Shown: piece by piece, positions 11,701 through 23,579 of the stretch
How the letters are laid out: the number at the start of each line of letters is the position of its first letter
Position numbering within the stretch: position 1 is the stretch's first letter
From: Erinaceus europaeus
Lineage: Eukaryota > Chordata > Mammalia > Eulipotyphla > Erinaceidae
DNA length: 64,000 bases
Direction: 5' to 3'
NCBI RefSeq assembly: GCF_950295315.1
Contig: NC_080166.1
Location: 102,164,999-102,228,998, forward strand
Notes under the pieces: generated by a model
Databases searched by the model: none
Told to the model about the DNA's origin: nothing
Seen by the model: only the letters and a program-made list of their open reading frames with translations
Program-made: the position numbers and the translations under genes

Positions 11701-12563
11701 ACCTCAAGGACATCTTTGGTGAATCAAACCCAATTGCAAGGAAGACCAAAGCAGAAACAAACCAATGGGACTACATCAAATTGAAAAGCTTCTGCACATC
11801 CAAAGAAACTATTAAACAAACAGAGAGACCCCTCACAGAATGGGAGCAGATCTTCACATGCCAGACATGAGACAAGAAACTAATCACCAAAATATATAAA
11901 GACCTCAGCAAACTTAGCCGCAAAAAAGCAAATGACCCCATCCAAAAATGGGCAGAGGAAATGAACAAAAGATTCACCACAGAGGAAATGCAAAAGGCTA
12001 ACAAACATATGAAAAACAGCTCTAGGTCACTGATTATCAGAGAAATGCAAATCAAGACAACACTAAGATACCACCTCACTCCTGTAAGAATGGCATACAT
12101 CAAAAAGGACAGCAGCAACAAATGCTGGAGAGGATGGGGGGACAGAGGAACCCTTTTACATTGCTGGTGGGAATGTAAATTGGTACAGCCTCTGTGGAGA
12201 GCAGTCTGGAAAACTCTCAGAAGGCTAGATATGGACCTTCCATATGATCCAGTAATTCCTCTCCTGGGGTTATACCCCAAGGACTCCATAACACCCAACC
12301 AAAAAGAGGTGTGTACTCCTATGTTCATAGCAGAACAATTCATAATAGCTAAAACCTGGAAGCAACCCAGGTGCCCAACAACAGATGAGTGTCTGAGAAA
12401 GCTGTGGTATATATACACAATGGAATACTATGCAGCTATCAAGAACAATGAACCCACCTTCTCTGACCAATCTTGGACAGAGCTAGAAGGAATTATGTTA
12501 AGTGAACTAAGTCAGAAAGATAAAGATGAGTATGGGATGATCCCTCTCATCAACAGAAGCTGA
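8739..12563 (+). pseudogene. L1 ORF2 endonuclease/reverse transcriptase, three stops
   Basis: ORF2p nicks target DNA and reverse-transcribes L1 and SINE RNA. The frame is kept across 1274 codons with no frameshift but has TGA stops at codons 411 (9969-9971), 934 (11538-11540) and 1044 (11868-11870). The second L1 has CGA, TGG and TCA there, so each looks like a point mutation; the first fits CpG decay. The endonuclease domain retains N13, E42, Y114, D144/N146 (GDFN), D204 and D228/H229 (SDH). The RT domain has FADD at about 699-702. In the C-terminal knuckle, the second Cys of the C-x3-C-x7-H-x4-C pattern seen in the other copy is Trp here (CWRGWGDRG, near 12124-12150). It cannot make full-length ORF2p as it stands. 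Confidence 0.92.
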
Positions 12564-13903
12564 CTAAGAAGATCTGAAAGGGAAACTAAAAGCAGGACCT
12601 GATCAAATTGTAAGTACGGCACCAAAGTAAAAACCCAGTGGTGAGGGGTAGGCATGTAGCTTCCTGGGCCAGTGGGGGGTGGGAGTGGGCGGGAGGGATG
12701 GGTCACAGTCCTTTGGTGGTGGGAATGGTGTTTATGCACACTCCTAGCAAAATGTAGACATATAAATCAGTAGCTAATTAATATGAGAGGGGGAAATCAA
12801 TTGTATGTCACAAAGTTTCTCAAAAGAAAAACTGAATCTTTTTAATATATAGGCTATGTATTTGATATGCGGACTCTCTCAAAAGCCTAGACCAAGTAGA
12901 TTAGAAGCTTCCAATAGCACAGCTATATACAAGATACTGGGTACTGTCCAGCAAACCATAACAAAGGGACTTTTCAAAGTTAACCCAATTAACAAATAAT
13001 GTGATGATAATATTAACTATTGATTGTCTTTTTGAACCCTAAGACAGCAGGAACCTCACATCTCCACTATAGAGCCCCTACTTCCCCCAGTCCTGGAACC
13101 CTTGGATAGGGCCCACTTTCCCGTATGCATCTCCCAATCCAAACCAAATAACATTGCATCTGCCGATTACAACCTAACCAAAGCAACGATTGCTACCTCA
13201 ACATGCTTTACCTCAGAATGTATCCAGAGACTTCACATGTGGAATGACAACCCTTCAGCTTCATTACTCGGGTGAGACCTTTCCTTTAATAGTACACTCT
13301 AATTTCATCTCAGGTAGTTCAGTTTCTAACAAAGTCCCATAACCTAGATATACACCAGTTTCTGTTAGAGAGAGCTTATGTACACACGTATCCATAAACT
13401 ATAAAATATATACCTGAAAGCAGGACTACACTAGAGTTTGCAGTGAGTACCTCCCTAACACTTCCTCTCCACTATTCCAAGCTTGGGATCCATGATTGCT
13501 CAACAAATTGTTTGGCTTCATATGTTAACTCTCTTTTCAATCACCAGGTTCCAGATGCCACCAGGATGCTGGCTAGGCTTCCCTGGATTGAAGACCCCAC
13601 CAATGTGTCCTGGAGCTCAGCTTCCCCAGAGTCACACCCTACTAGGGAAAGAGAGAGGCAGACTGGGGGTATGGACCGACCAGTCAACGCCCATGTTCAG
13701 CGGGGAAGCAGTTACAGAAGCCAGACCTTCTACCTTCTGCAACCCTCAACGACCCTGGGTCCATGCTCCCAGAGGGATAGAGAATGGGAAAGCTACCATG
13801 GGAGGGGGTGGGTTATGGGGATTGGGTGTTGGGAATTGTGTGGAGTTGTACCCCTCCTACCTTATGCTTTTGTTCACTAATCCTTTCTTAAATAAAAAAT
13901 TAA
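12564..13903 (+). other. L1 3' UTR with G-rich tract and A-rich tail
   Basis: A ~1.3-kb 3' UTR. Bases 12673-12702 form a G-run cluster (GGGGGGTGGGAGTGGGCGGG...) of the quadruplex-prone type common in mammalian L1 3' UTRs. The end reads GTGTGGAGTTGTACCCCTCCTAC then an A-rich tail, the same end found on most truncated L1s in this window. Confidence 0.85.
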
Positions 13904-13920
13904 AAAAAAAAGAAATGCAT
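13904..13920 (+). repeat. Right target duplication of inner L1
   Basis: AAAAAAAAGAAATGCAT, identical to 6448-6464. The outer L1 resumes at 13921 with AAATAACAAAA and then its ORF1 ATG at 13932. Confidence 0.88.
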
Positions 13921-13931
13921 AAATAACAAAA

Positions 13932-14849
13932 ATGGGTAGATCAAAAGCAAATAAAACTGCTACTAAAATGAATGAAGACAAGAGCCCAGAAGAAACTACA
14001 AATCAGCCAGAAGTAAGCATAGATAAGAAAAGTTTCCAAGCAATAATAAACTTATTAATCACAGAAATGAAACATTGGAGGAAAGCAATGGCAGTATTAG
14101 GGAAACAACAGATGAGACCCCCAAGGAAAATACTGATTATCTTGAGGCAATTGAAAGCTGAAAGCTGTAATCTTGAAAGCTGAAATAGCTGTAATGAATA
14201 AAGAGGCTGAGGCAAGGGAAAGCAGACTAACAAAAGCAGAAAACAGAATTAGTCAGACAAAGGATAAGTTAGAGAAAACTAAGAAAGAGGTGAAAGAGCT
14301 CAAAAAGAGATTAAGAGACACTGAAAACAACAGAGACATATGGGATGATCTCAAAAGAAGTAACATTCATATAATTGGCCTGCCAGAGGAAGAAAGAGAG
14401 GAAGGGGAAGCAAACATTCTAGAGGAAATTATAGAAGAAAAAAACCCAGACTGAATAACAGTAAGGACATCAAGATTCAAGAGGCCCAGAGAGTTCCAAA
14501 CAGAATAAACCTAGACCTGAAGATACCAAGACACATCATAGTCACAATGAGAAGAAGTAAGGATAAAGAAAGGATCCTAAAGGCTGCAAGAGAGAAACAA
14601 AAAGTCACATACAGGGGAAAACCCATAAGATAATCTGCAGACTTCTCCACTCAAACTCTAAAAGCCAGAAGGGAGTGGCAAGATATGTACCAAGCCCTGA
14701 ATGAAAAAGGGTTTCAACCAAGGATACTAGATCCTGCTAGACTTTCATTCAAACTAAATGGAGGGATCAAAACCTTCTTAGACAAACAACAGTTAAAGGA
14801 GGCAACCATCACCAAACATCCCTGAAAGGTTCTAAAAGACCTCTTGTAA
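13932..14849 (+). pseudogene. Outer L1 ORF1, broken
   Basis: Starts MGRSKANKTATKMNEDKSPE, closely matching the inner ORF1. Indels near 14070-14175 and around 14430-14455 (a stop follows NPD) and a TAA in the RRM/C-terminal part (near 14631) break it. The family stop position is at 14847-14849. The coiled-coil segment is still readable at 14173-14454. Confidence 0.9.
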
Positions 14850-14910
14850 ATAAGAACATCACTATAATACTTGCAATATATCAGAGCTAACAAAAAATTT
14901 TTTTTAAACA

Positions 14911-17900
14911 ATGGCATTACAATACATTAAATCCATAATATTAATAAATGTCAATGACTTAAACTCATTCATCAAAAGGCACAGAGTCGGGGGATGGATC
15001 AGAAAACATAACGCAACCATATGCTGCTTGCAAGAATCCCATCTGTCACAATAAGATAAACACAGACTTAAAGTGAAAGGATGGAAAGCTATCATACAGG
15101 CTAACGGACCACAAAAAAGGGCAGGAACAGCCATTCTCATCTCAGACACAATATATTTTAAATTAAATAAAGTAATAAAAGATAGGTAAGGGCATTACAT
15201 AATGATTAGAGGATCAATCAGCCAAGAAGACTTAACAATTATTAAAATATATGCACCCAATGAGGAACCATCAAATACGTCAAGCACTTAGTGAAAGAAT
15301 TTCTAAAATACATCAATAGTAATACAATAATAGTGGGAGACTTCAATACCCCACTCTCACACTTAGACAGATCAACAAAGCAGAGAACGAACAGAGATAC
15401 AAAAGAATTGAATGAAGAGATTGACAGACTAGACCTCTTGGACATTTTCAGAGTCTTTTACCCCCCAAAACTGGAATACACCTTCTTTTCAAATCCACAT
15501 AACACATACTCAAGGATAGACCACATGTAAGGCCACAAAGACAGGATCAATAAATTCAAGAGCATCGAAATCATCCCAAGTATCTTCTCAGACCACAGTG
15601 GCATAAAACTAACATTTAACAACAAACAGAAAATTATTAAAAGTCACAGAATTTGGAAACTAAACAACATACTCCTTAAGAACCACTGTGTCAGAGACTC
15701 ACTCAAGCAGGAAATTCAAATGTTCCAGGAAACAAATGAAAATGAAGACACAACCTATCAAAATATTTGGGACCCAGCTAAAGCAGTACTGAGAGGGAAA
15801 CTTATAGCCATACAATCACATATTTAACACCAAGAAGAAGCTCAAATGAACGACCTTACTGCACACCTCAAGGACTTAGAAGAAGAGGAACAAAGGAACC
15901 CTAAAGCAACCAGAAGGACAGAAATCACTAAAGTTAGAGCAGAAATAAACAACATCAAAAATAAAAGAACCATACAAAAGATCAATGAAGCCAAATGTTG
16001 GTTCTTTGAAAGATTACACAAAATTGACAAACCCCTAGCCAGACTCACCAAATAAAAAAGAGAGAAGACTCAAATTAATAGAATTGTAAACAATGGAGGA
16101 GATATCACAACTGACACCACAGAAATCCAGAGAATCCTGCGAAACTTCTGTAAAGAACTATGCGCCACCAAGCTAGAGAATCTGGAAGAAATGAAACAAT
16201 TCCTAGAAGCATATTCCCTTCCAAAACTGAACCAAGAAGAACTACAAAATCTAAATGCACCAATAACAGACAAAGAAATTGAAACCTCTATTAAGAACTT
16301 CCGAAACAACAAATGTCCTGGTTCAGATGGCTTCACAAACGAATTCTACAAAACTTTCAGGAAACAGTTAGTACCCATACTTCTGAAGCTATTCCATAAG
16401 ATTGAAGAAACAGGAATACTCCCTTCCACCTTCTATGAAGCCAATATCACCCTGATACCAAAAGCTGATAGGGACAGAACAGAAAAGGAAAACTACAGAC
16501 CAATATCTCTGATGAACATAGATGCCAAAATCTTAAACAAGATCTTGGCCTACTGGATACAACAGCATATCAAAAAGATTGTTCATCACGAACAAGTGGG
16601 ATTCATCCCAGGAATGCAAGGCTGGTTCAACATCCATAAGTCAATCAATGTCATTCACGACATCAGTAAAAGCAAAGCCAAAAACCACATGATTATCTCA
16701 ATAGATGCAGAGAAAGCCTTTGACAAAATCCAACACCCATTCATGCTCAAAACTCTACAAAAAATGGTAATAGATGGGAAATTACTCAAGATAGTGGAGT
16801 CTATATATAGCAAACCTACAGCCAACATCATACTCAATGGACAGAAGCTGAAAGCATTCCCCCTCAGATCGGGGACCAGACAGGGCTGTCCACTGTCCCC
16901 GTTACTCTTCAACGTAATATTGGAAGTTCTTGCCATAGCAATCAGGCAAGAGAAAGAAATCAAAGGAATACAGATTGGAAGGAAAGAAGTCAAGCTCTCA
17001 CTATTTGCAGATGATATGATTTTATACATAGAAAAACCTAAAGAATCCAGCAGAAACTACTGCAAGTTATTAGTCAATATAGCAAGGTGTCAGGCTACAA
17101 AATCAGTGTACAAAAGTCAGTGGCATTTCTTTATGCAAACACTAAATCTGAAGAAGACATCCAGAAATCACTCCCATTTACTGTTTCAGCAAAATCAATC
17201 AAATACTTAGGAATAAAGTTGACCAAGGAAATGAAAGACTGGTATGCTAAAAACTATGAGTCACTACTCAAGGAAATAGAAACTGATACCAAGAAATGGA
17301 AAGATATCCCATGCTCATGGATTGGAAGAATAAATATCATCAAAATGAATATTCTCCTCAGAGCCATATACAAATTTAATGCAATACCTATCAAACTTCC
17401 ACCAAGCTTCTTTAAGAGAATAGAACAAACACTACAATCATTTATCTGCAACCTGAAAACACCTAGAATTGCCAAAACTATTGAGGAAAAGAAACAGAAA
17501 TGGAGGCATCACACTCCCAGACCTTAAACTATATTATAAAGCCATCATCATCAAAACAGCATGGTACTGGCACAAAAATAGGCACACAGATCAGTGGAAC
17601 AGAATTGAAAGCCCAGAAATAAATCCCCACATCTATGGACATCTAATCTTTGATAAGGGGGCCTAGGGTATTAAATGGAAGAAGGAGTCTCTCTTCAATA
17701 AATGGTGCTGGGAAAACTGGGTTGTAACATGCAGAACAATGAACTTGAACCACTTTATCTTGCCAGAAACAAAAATCAACTCCAAATGGATCAAAGACCT
17801 GGATGTCAGACTAGAAACAATCAAATACTAGAGGAAAACATTGGTAAAACACTTTCCCACCTACACTTCAAGGACATCTTTGATGAATCAAACCCAATTG

Positions 17901-18728
17901 CAAGGAAGACTAAAGCAGAAACAAACCAATGGGACTACATCAAATTGAAAAGCTTCTGCACATCCAAAGAAACTATTAAACAAACAGAGAGACCCCTTAC
18001 AGAATGGGAGAAGATCTTCACATGCCATACATCAGACAAGAAACTAATCACCAAAATATATAAAGAGCTCAGCAAACTTAGCACCAAAAAAGCAAATGAC
18101 CCCATCCAATAATGGGCAGAGGATATGAACAAAACATTCACCTCAGAGGAGGTCCAAAAGGCTACCAAATATATGAAAAACTTCTCTAGGTCACTGATTG
18201 TCAGAGAAATGCAAATTAAGACAACACTAAGATACCACCTCACTCCTGTAAGAATGTCATATATCAAAAAGGACAGCAGCAACAAATGCTGGAGAGGTTG
18301 TGGGGAGAGAGGAACCCTTTTACATTGCTGGTGGGAATGTAAATTGGTTACAGCCTCTGTGGAGAGCAGTCTGGAAAACTCTCAGAAGGCTAGATATGGA
18401 CCTTCCATATGATCCAGTAATTCCTCTCCTGGGGTTATACCCCAAGGACTCCATAACACCCAACCAAAAAGAGGTGTGTACTCCTATGTTCATAGCAGCA
18501 CAATTCATAATAGCTAAAACCTAGAAGCAACCCAGGTGCCCAACAACAGATGAGTGGCTGAGAAAGCTGTGGTATATGTACACAATGGAATACTATGCAG
18601 CTATCAAGAACAATGAACCCACCTTCTCTGACCCATCTTGGACAGAGCTAGAAGGAATTATGTTAAGTGAGCTAAGTCAGAAAGATAAAGATGAATATGG
18701 GATGATTCCACTCATTAACAGAAGTTGA
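14911..18728 (+). pseudogene. Outer L1 ORF2, broken
   Basis: Homologous along its length to the inner ORF2, with ATGGCATTACAATACATTAAA at the start and TGA at 18726-18728. Several stops and frameshifts interrupt it; the largest open piece, 16191-17210, covers the start of the RT domain through FADD. It keeps the CWRGCGERG Cys that the inner copy has lost. The greater decay agrees with the nesting order: this L1 was present before the inner one. Confidence 0.9.
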
Positions 18729-18923
18729 GTAAGAAGATCTGAAAGGGAAACTAAAAGCAGGACCTGACCAAATTGTAAGTAGTGCACTAAAGTAAAAACC
18801 CTGTGTTGAGGGGTAGACATGCTGCTTCCTGGGACAGTGGGGGGGTGGGAGTGGGTGGGAGGAATGGCTCACAGTATTTTGGTGTTGGGAATGGTATTTA
18901 TGTACACTCCTAGTAAAATGTAG
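18729..18923 (+). other. Outer L1 3' UTR, left part
   Basis: Matches 12566-12758 of the inner L1, including the G-rich tract at about 18837-18870. It is cut after CCTAGTAAAATGTAG by the LTR element and continues at 21305. Confidence 0.88.
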
Positions 18924-19344
18924 TGTTGTTATGTTTCAGAGGCCTCCAGCTGGCCGGGCTAGCTTCGCAGTGGTTGACAGAGACAGAGACTCAGGGACAC
19001 ATGGTTGGGCTGAGAAGCTGCAGTTTAATCTTTATTCACGAACGGGCCAATTACCACATACCATATTGATTTGTTCCCCTTCCCCCAACTGTGAGAGAAT
19101 TGGTTTGGCCCTTGCTAGTTTCACGCCCCTCTTTCTCCCCGCGCCATATGCTAAGGACGTCCAGATTCCCAGCAGCAGCTGTGGAGAGAGAATGATAGGG
19201 AATCACATGTTGTGCTGGTTTGCCTGTTCGTGAATAAAAATTAAACTGCAGCTTCTCAGTCCAGCAGTGTGTCCCCAGATCTCTGTCTCTGTCTACCGCC
19301 GTGACGCTAGCCCGGCCTGCTGGAGCCTCTGAATGTAAACAACA
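18924..19344 (+). repeat. 5' LTR carrying an inverted LTR segment
   Basis: After the first ~15 LTR bases (TGTTGTTATGTTTCA), the sequence at about 18938-19062 is the reverse complement of the LTR 3' part at about 19205-19344. Examples are AGTTTAATCTTTATTCACGA versus its inverse near 19235, and GACAGAGACAGAGA versus TCTCTGTCTCTGTC. The direct LTR then resumes at ATATTGATTTGTTCCCC. The LTR is thus ~125 bases longer than its partner and can fold back. Confidence 0.8.
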
Positions 19345-21008
19345 AATGGCGCCCACGAGGACCTGACCTGCGCATCTCTCAGATAAGTGAAGACAATTTG
19401 GCTACGTATGTACTTCTCTTCTGCTTGTGAAGAGATCTCCAAAGGCCTCTGCCCTTTCTTCACAAGACTATTTCGCTGTTTCTTGAACATTTATCTCTGG
19501 ACCACTCTGTGCTTTCTGCCCAATGCCAGCCCGCAGGAGCCCAATGCCAGCCCTCATGAGCCGGCTTTCTGCCTCGTGGCATGGGGTATTGGGCTCCAGC
19601 TCCCTCCACACTGCTTGGCTGACATGGCAGGGCCATGGGGCAGGGCCACGGGCAGCCTATCATGGTTGCCACCCCGGGGCACCTCGGCCCACGCCTTCTG
19701 CACTGCTGGCCCGCCTGCCCTCGTACTATGAAGTCTGGACAGATCCCGGACCACCTGGAGACTGTGGGTTCTCTGCCCAAACTGGGCCCCCGTCCGAGAT
19801 CTCCAGCTTGGATCTGAACGCAAACAAGCTAGAATACGCAGATATTCATCCAGAGATTGCAGCCTGCAATTCCTAGAAGTGAAGTTGCCCAAGAAGAAAC
19901 CTCTGGACAACGCACTCCCCAGATGGCTAAGACAGTACAGATCTGAATTTGTGTTTGAAATGACATGTCTTCGCAACAAAGGTTTCTCTCCTTGTATATT
20001 AAAGACCATGTTTACGTGTGTGTTTAAAGTTTGGTAACATTAACTTTAAGGTTAAGAACGTAACTTTAAGGCTATATTCTTACCAGACAAAGTAAAATGA
20101 AAAAGGATTTCAACATAATTCTCATAAAGATAAAATTAACTTACATTTAAAGTCTGAGGTAAAAATTAGTTTAAATATCAATATATTTTACTAAGTTGGT
20201 CAAAAAAAAACCTGTGCACACCTAGGGAGTGTCTCCATCTTGAATGGGTATAACAAAAGGTTAAAAAGACGTTGTTGATATGTAAAACTCTCAAATTCCT
20301 TCTCAATTAGAAATGTTAAGTTGCTATTGTTATGCTAATAATTCTCATGCCTGAGGCCTTTTTCTTTCTATGGTTCATGTTTGCCTTTCCACATTTTATT
20401 GTTTGAACTTTAAATAGCCTTAGAATCGTGCTGAAAGGGACTTCCAATTGTGATAGAGTTATCAATTGTGGTAAACTTCTAACCTGATACAAGTTTTGTT
20501 TCATAAATAAGTGAATTGCAGCTGTCAAGTTCTCTACAGAAAAGCAGAATTCCGATGGCTGACATTCCCCATCAAGACAGAGGTACAATTCTCCCCTTGG
20601 CAATTCTTCGGTGGACATTTGCTTTGGACTTCTATCGGACTCACTGGTACACCTTGGATACTTTGCACAAAACTAGCAGCTTCCTTTATGCTGCTGGGTT
20701 TCTCAAACACTGACTGCAGCCATGCCTTGGAACTCTAGGCCTCACCCTCCCCCTATGCTAGAAAATGCCCATCGAGGCAAGTAAGCCCCCCAGAGGCAGG
20801 AAATTTTTTTTTAAGCTTTAAAGTTTTGCCAACAGAGGCAAAAAAAATAGCCCCCTCAGGCCTTCCCTTGGCAGGTTCTTGTTACTCGCTTACATGTTTC
20901 TCCATGTTTGTGCCAGTTTCTTTTTTGAAAATGCCTGTACGATATAGGTTTCTCTTCACCCCACACCCTTGATACTATGGTCATTTAGTTAAAAACAGAA
21001 GGGGGAAT
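19345..21008 (+). other. Interior of LTR element copy 1, no viral genes seen
   Basis: A GC-rich first third holds two imperfect units of the 21-base repeat expanded in copy 2 (about 19526-19565) and the shared stretch ATGGCAGGGCCATGGGGCAGG. The AT-rich remainder shares AATGACATGTCTTCGCAACA with copy 2. Open frames at 19387-19731 and 19523-19876 overlap in different frames and are not kept in copy 2 downstream, so I do not call a gene. Confidence 0.7.
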
Positions 21009-21304
21009 TGTTGGTATGTTTCATATTGGTTTGTTCCCCTTCCCCCCAACTATGAGAAAATTGGTTTGGCCCTTGCTAGTGTCCTCCCCTCTTTCTCCCT
21101 GCCCCATATGCTAAGGACACCCAGAGTCCCAGCAGTAGCCACAGAAGGAGAATGATTGGTAAGCACATGGTGTGGTGATTTGCCTACTCGTGAATAAAGA
21201 TTAAACTGCAGGTTCTCAGCCCAGCCGTGTGTCCACGAGTCTCTGTCTCTGTCTACTGCCGCGACACTAGCCTGGCCTGTTAGAGCCTCCAAACTTTAAC
21301 AACA
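21009..21304 (+). repeat. 3' LTR of copy 1
   Basis: 296 bases, TGTTGGTATGTTTCATATTGG to CCAAACTTTAACAACA, with short inverted ends TGTTG/CAACA. It contains GTGAATAAAG, a likely polyadenylation signal. Confidence 0.85.
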
Positions 21305-22480
21305 GTGTAATCATATTAATCACTAGTTAATTAATATGAGAGGGGGAAAATTAACTGTATGTCTCAAAGTTTTTTAAAACACAGACTGAATCTTTTTAAT
21401 ATATAGGCTATGTAATTGATATGCAGACTCTCTCAAAAGCCTAGAGCAAGTAGATCAGAAGCAACCAATAGCACAGCTATATATAAGATACTGGGTACTG
21501 TACAGCAAATCCTAACAAAAGGACTTTTCAAATTTAACCCAATTACCAATTAATGTGATGATAACATTAACTATCGATTGTCTTTTGGAACCCTAAGACA
21601 GCAGGAACTTCACATCTCCACTACTTCCCCTAGTACTACTTCGCCTCTACTTCCCCCAGTCCTGGAACCCTTGGATAGGGTCCACTTTCGCAAATGCCTC
21701 TTCCAATCCATATCAAATAATATTGCATCTGCCGATCACAACCTAATCAACACAACAATTGCCACCTCAACATGCTTCACTTCAGACTGTGTCCAGAGAC
21801 CTCACGTGTGGAATGACAACCCTTCAGCTTCATTACTCTGTGAGACCTTTCCTTTCATAGTATACTCTAATTCCATCTCAGGTGGTTCACTTTCTAACAA
21901 AGTCCCAAAACCTAAGATATACACCAGTTTCTGTGAGAGAGAGCATATGTTCACACGTACCCATAAACTACTGCAAAATATATACCTTAAAGTAGAAGTA
22001 CTCTAGAGTTTGCAGTGAGTACCCCCCTAACACTTCCTCTCCACTATTCCAAGCTTTGGGTCCATGATTGCTCAACAATTTGTTTGGCTTTGTATGTTAG
22101 CTCTCTTTTCAGTCACCAGTTCCAGATGTCATCAGGATGTCAGCCAGGCTTCCCTGGACTGAAGACCCCACCAAGACCCCACCTGGAGCTCAACTTCCCC
22201 AGAGACCCACCCTAATAGGGAAAGAGAGAGGCAGACTGGGAGTATGGACCAACCAGTCAACACCCATGTTCAGTGGGGAAGCAATTACAGAAGCCAGACC
22301 TTTCACCTTCTATAACCCACAATGACCCTGGGTCCAATGATCCTCCCAGAGGGATAGAGAGTGGGAAAGCTATCAGGGGAGGGGGTGGGAATTGGAGATT
22401 GGGTGGTGGGAATTGTGTGGAGTTGTACCCCTCCTACCCTATGGTTTTGTTAATTAATCCTTTCTTTAATAAATAAAAAA
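21305..22480 (+). other. Outer L1 3' UTR, right part, and A-rich tail
   Basis: Resumes with AATCATATTAATCACTAGTTAATTAATATGAGAGGGGG, parallel to 12760 onward in the inner L1. It ends AATCCTTTCTTTAATAAATAAAAAA directly before the outer target duplication. Confidence 0.9.
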
Positions 22481-22496
22481 AGAACATGCTGAATTA

Positions 22497-22755
22497 AACT
22501 TTATTACAATAAAATGGCCTAGTTTAAATAAATTTTATATGCTTTAACTCATATGTGGTATAGAGAAAGGAGATAAATTCAAGAACAAAATGAAACTTTA
22601 ATGACCAAAAACCAAAGGATTAAGGAAAGGGAGATCTGTAAATGAGTGAAATGAATTAATTGTATGGAATGGAAAATAATTAAATTGGACTTTTAGTGAT
22701 GAGCTTAATGTAGTACATGTATATGCTAACTTAAAATTATACGCAATCAAAACTG
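22497..22755. other. Unique AT-rich intergenic DNA
   Basis: No repeat or gene is recognised. Confidence 0.5.
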
Positions 22756-23080
22756 GGTTTTTCACTTTTTTTTTAATTTATTTTTTATTTTATTTTATTT
22801 ATTTATTCCCTTTTGTTGCCCTTGTTATTTTATTGTTGTAGTTATTATTATTGTTGTTGTTGTTGTTGTATACGACAGAGAGAAATGGAGAGAGGAGGGG
22901 AAGACAGAGAGGAGGAGAGAAAGATAGACACCTGCAGACCTGCTTCACCGCCTGTGAAGGGACTCCCCTACAGGTGGGGAGCTAGAGTTCGAACCGGGAT
23001 CCTTATGCCGGTCCTTGTGCTTTGCGCCACCTGCGCTTAACCCTCTGCGCTACAGACCGACTCCCGGTTTTTCACTTTTT
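22756..23080 (-). mobile_element. Full SINE (type 1) with 15-bp target duplication
   Basis: An antisense element at 22771-23065, flanked by GGTTTTTCACTTTTT at 22756-22770 and 23066-23080. The core (CACCTGCAGACCTGCTTCACCGCCTGTGAAG) and inverse head (GCGCTACAGACCGACTCCC) are clear. Confidence 0.93.
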
Positions 23081-23165
23081 AACGAAATCACTGCTCAGCT
23101 TTGACTGATGATGGAACCTTAGGCAGGGAAATCTTTTAGATAACTATTATGCTATCCTCCCAGTC
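23080..23165 (-). mobile_element. Short SINE (type 3), decayed
   Basis: ATCACTGCTCAGCTTTGACTGATGATGGAACC and TAACTATTATGCTATCCTCCC match the type 3 copy at 45655-45790. Confidence 0.6.
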
Positions 23166-23239
23166 CTGAAACAGTATGTTTTAAACCAAAGCTATCAACA
23201 GTTTACATTATAGTCTCTAACACATACGCACAGCCTTTC

Positions 23240-23560
23240 ATTTCCCCTAGGCTGGTGAGTAGAAGACAGACCAAACCCCTAATGACCCTACATCCTGTGT
23301 CATTCCCTCTTTCCCCAGAGTCCTCTGCTTTGCTGCAATACACCACACCCTATCCAAGTTTAACCTTATGTGCTCCCTATTTACTGCCTTAAATTCTACC
23401 AATAAGGGAGATCAGTTGATATTGGTCTTTCTGTTTCTGGCTTATCTCACTCAACATGATGCCTTCAATAATGAGGTTATCTCCTTTGAAACATCGATAT
23501 TTTCTTTAAAAAATATTTAGGGTTTCCATTATAGGATCTAAGTATAAATACAAATGTTCT
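23240..23560 (-). mobile_element. L1 3'-end fragment, antisense (second 3' UTR lineage)
   Basis: TGTGTCATTCCCTCTTTCCCCAGAGTC, TGCTGCAATACACCA and CTTTCTGTTTCTGGCTTATCTCACTCAACATGATGCC are the complement of an L1 3' region whose sense form occurs at 33720-33900. Confidence 0.65.
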
Positions 23561-23579
23561 TTAAGAATTGTGCATCTGG

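Larger units (their letters stand above)
6465..13903 (+). mobile_element. Full-length L1 (inner, younger)
   Basis: A ~7.4-kb L1 with a 5' UTR (6465-7763), ORF1 (7764-8678), a 60-base spacer, ORF2 (8739-12563), a ~1.3-kb 3' UTR with a G-rich tract, and an A-rich tail. It is flanked by AAAAAAAAGAAATGCAT at 6448-6464 and 13904-13920. It is a sense-oriented insertion inside the outer L1. The near-intact reading frames indicate it is young relative to most L1 pieces in the window. Confidence 0.93.
18924..21304 (+). mobile_element. Non-autonomous LTR retrotransposon, copy 1
   Basis: Structure: a rearranged 5' LTR (18924-19344), spacer AA, a primer site beginning TGGCGCCCACGAGG (19347), a ~1.66-kb interior, a purine tract AAAAACAGAAGGGGGAAT (20991-21008) and a 3' LTR (21009-21304, TGTTGGTATG...AACAACA). 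It interrupts the outer L1 3' UTR. A 4-base GTGT at 18923-18926 and 21305-21308 is the best target-duplication candidate. I see no gag, protease, pol or env. The interior shares long stretches with copy 2 at 49601-51357. The two LTRs differ at many sites, so it is older than copy 2. Confidence 0.85.
3867..22496 (+). mobile_element. Composite nested L1 insertion, outer boundaries
   Basis: AGAACATGCTGAATTA occurs perfectly at 3867-3882 and, directly after an A-rich tail, at 22481-22496. These are the target duplications of one L1 integration spanning this interval. Two later insertions lie within it: a full-length L1 at 6465-13903 and an LTR element at 18924-21304. Removing both leaves about 8.8 kb for the original insertion: unit A, a 5' UTR, ORF1, ORF2, a 3' UTR and a tail. 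Confidence 0.9.

Noticed and set aside
6465..13920. Tandem duplication of one L1 to explain the two L1 bodies
   Set aside because: Exact, different target duplications at 6448/13904 and 3867/22481 and unequal decay show nested insertion instead.
19387..19876. Coding region in LTR element copy 1
   Set aside because: Overlapping frames of GC-rich DNA; the frame is not conserved with copy 2.
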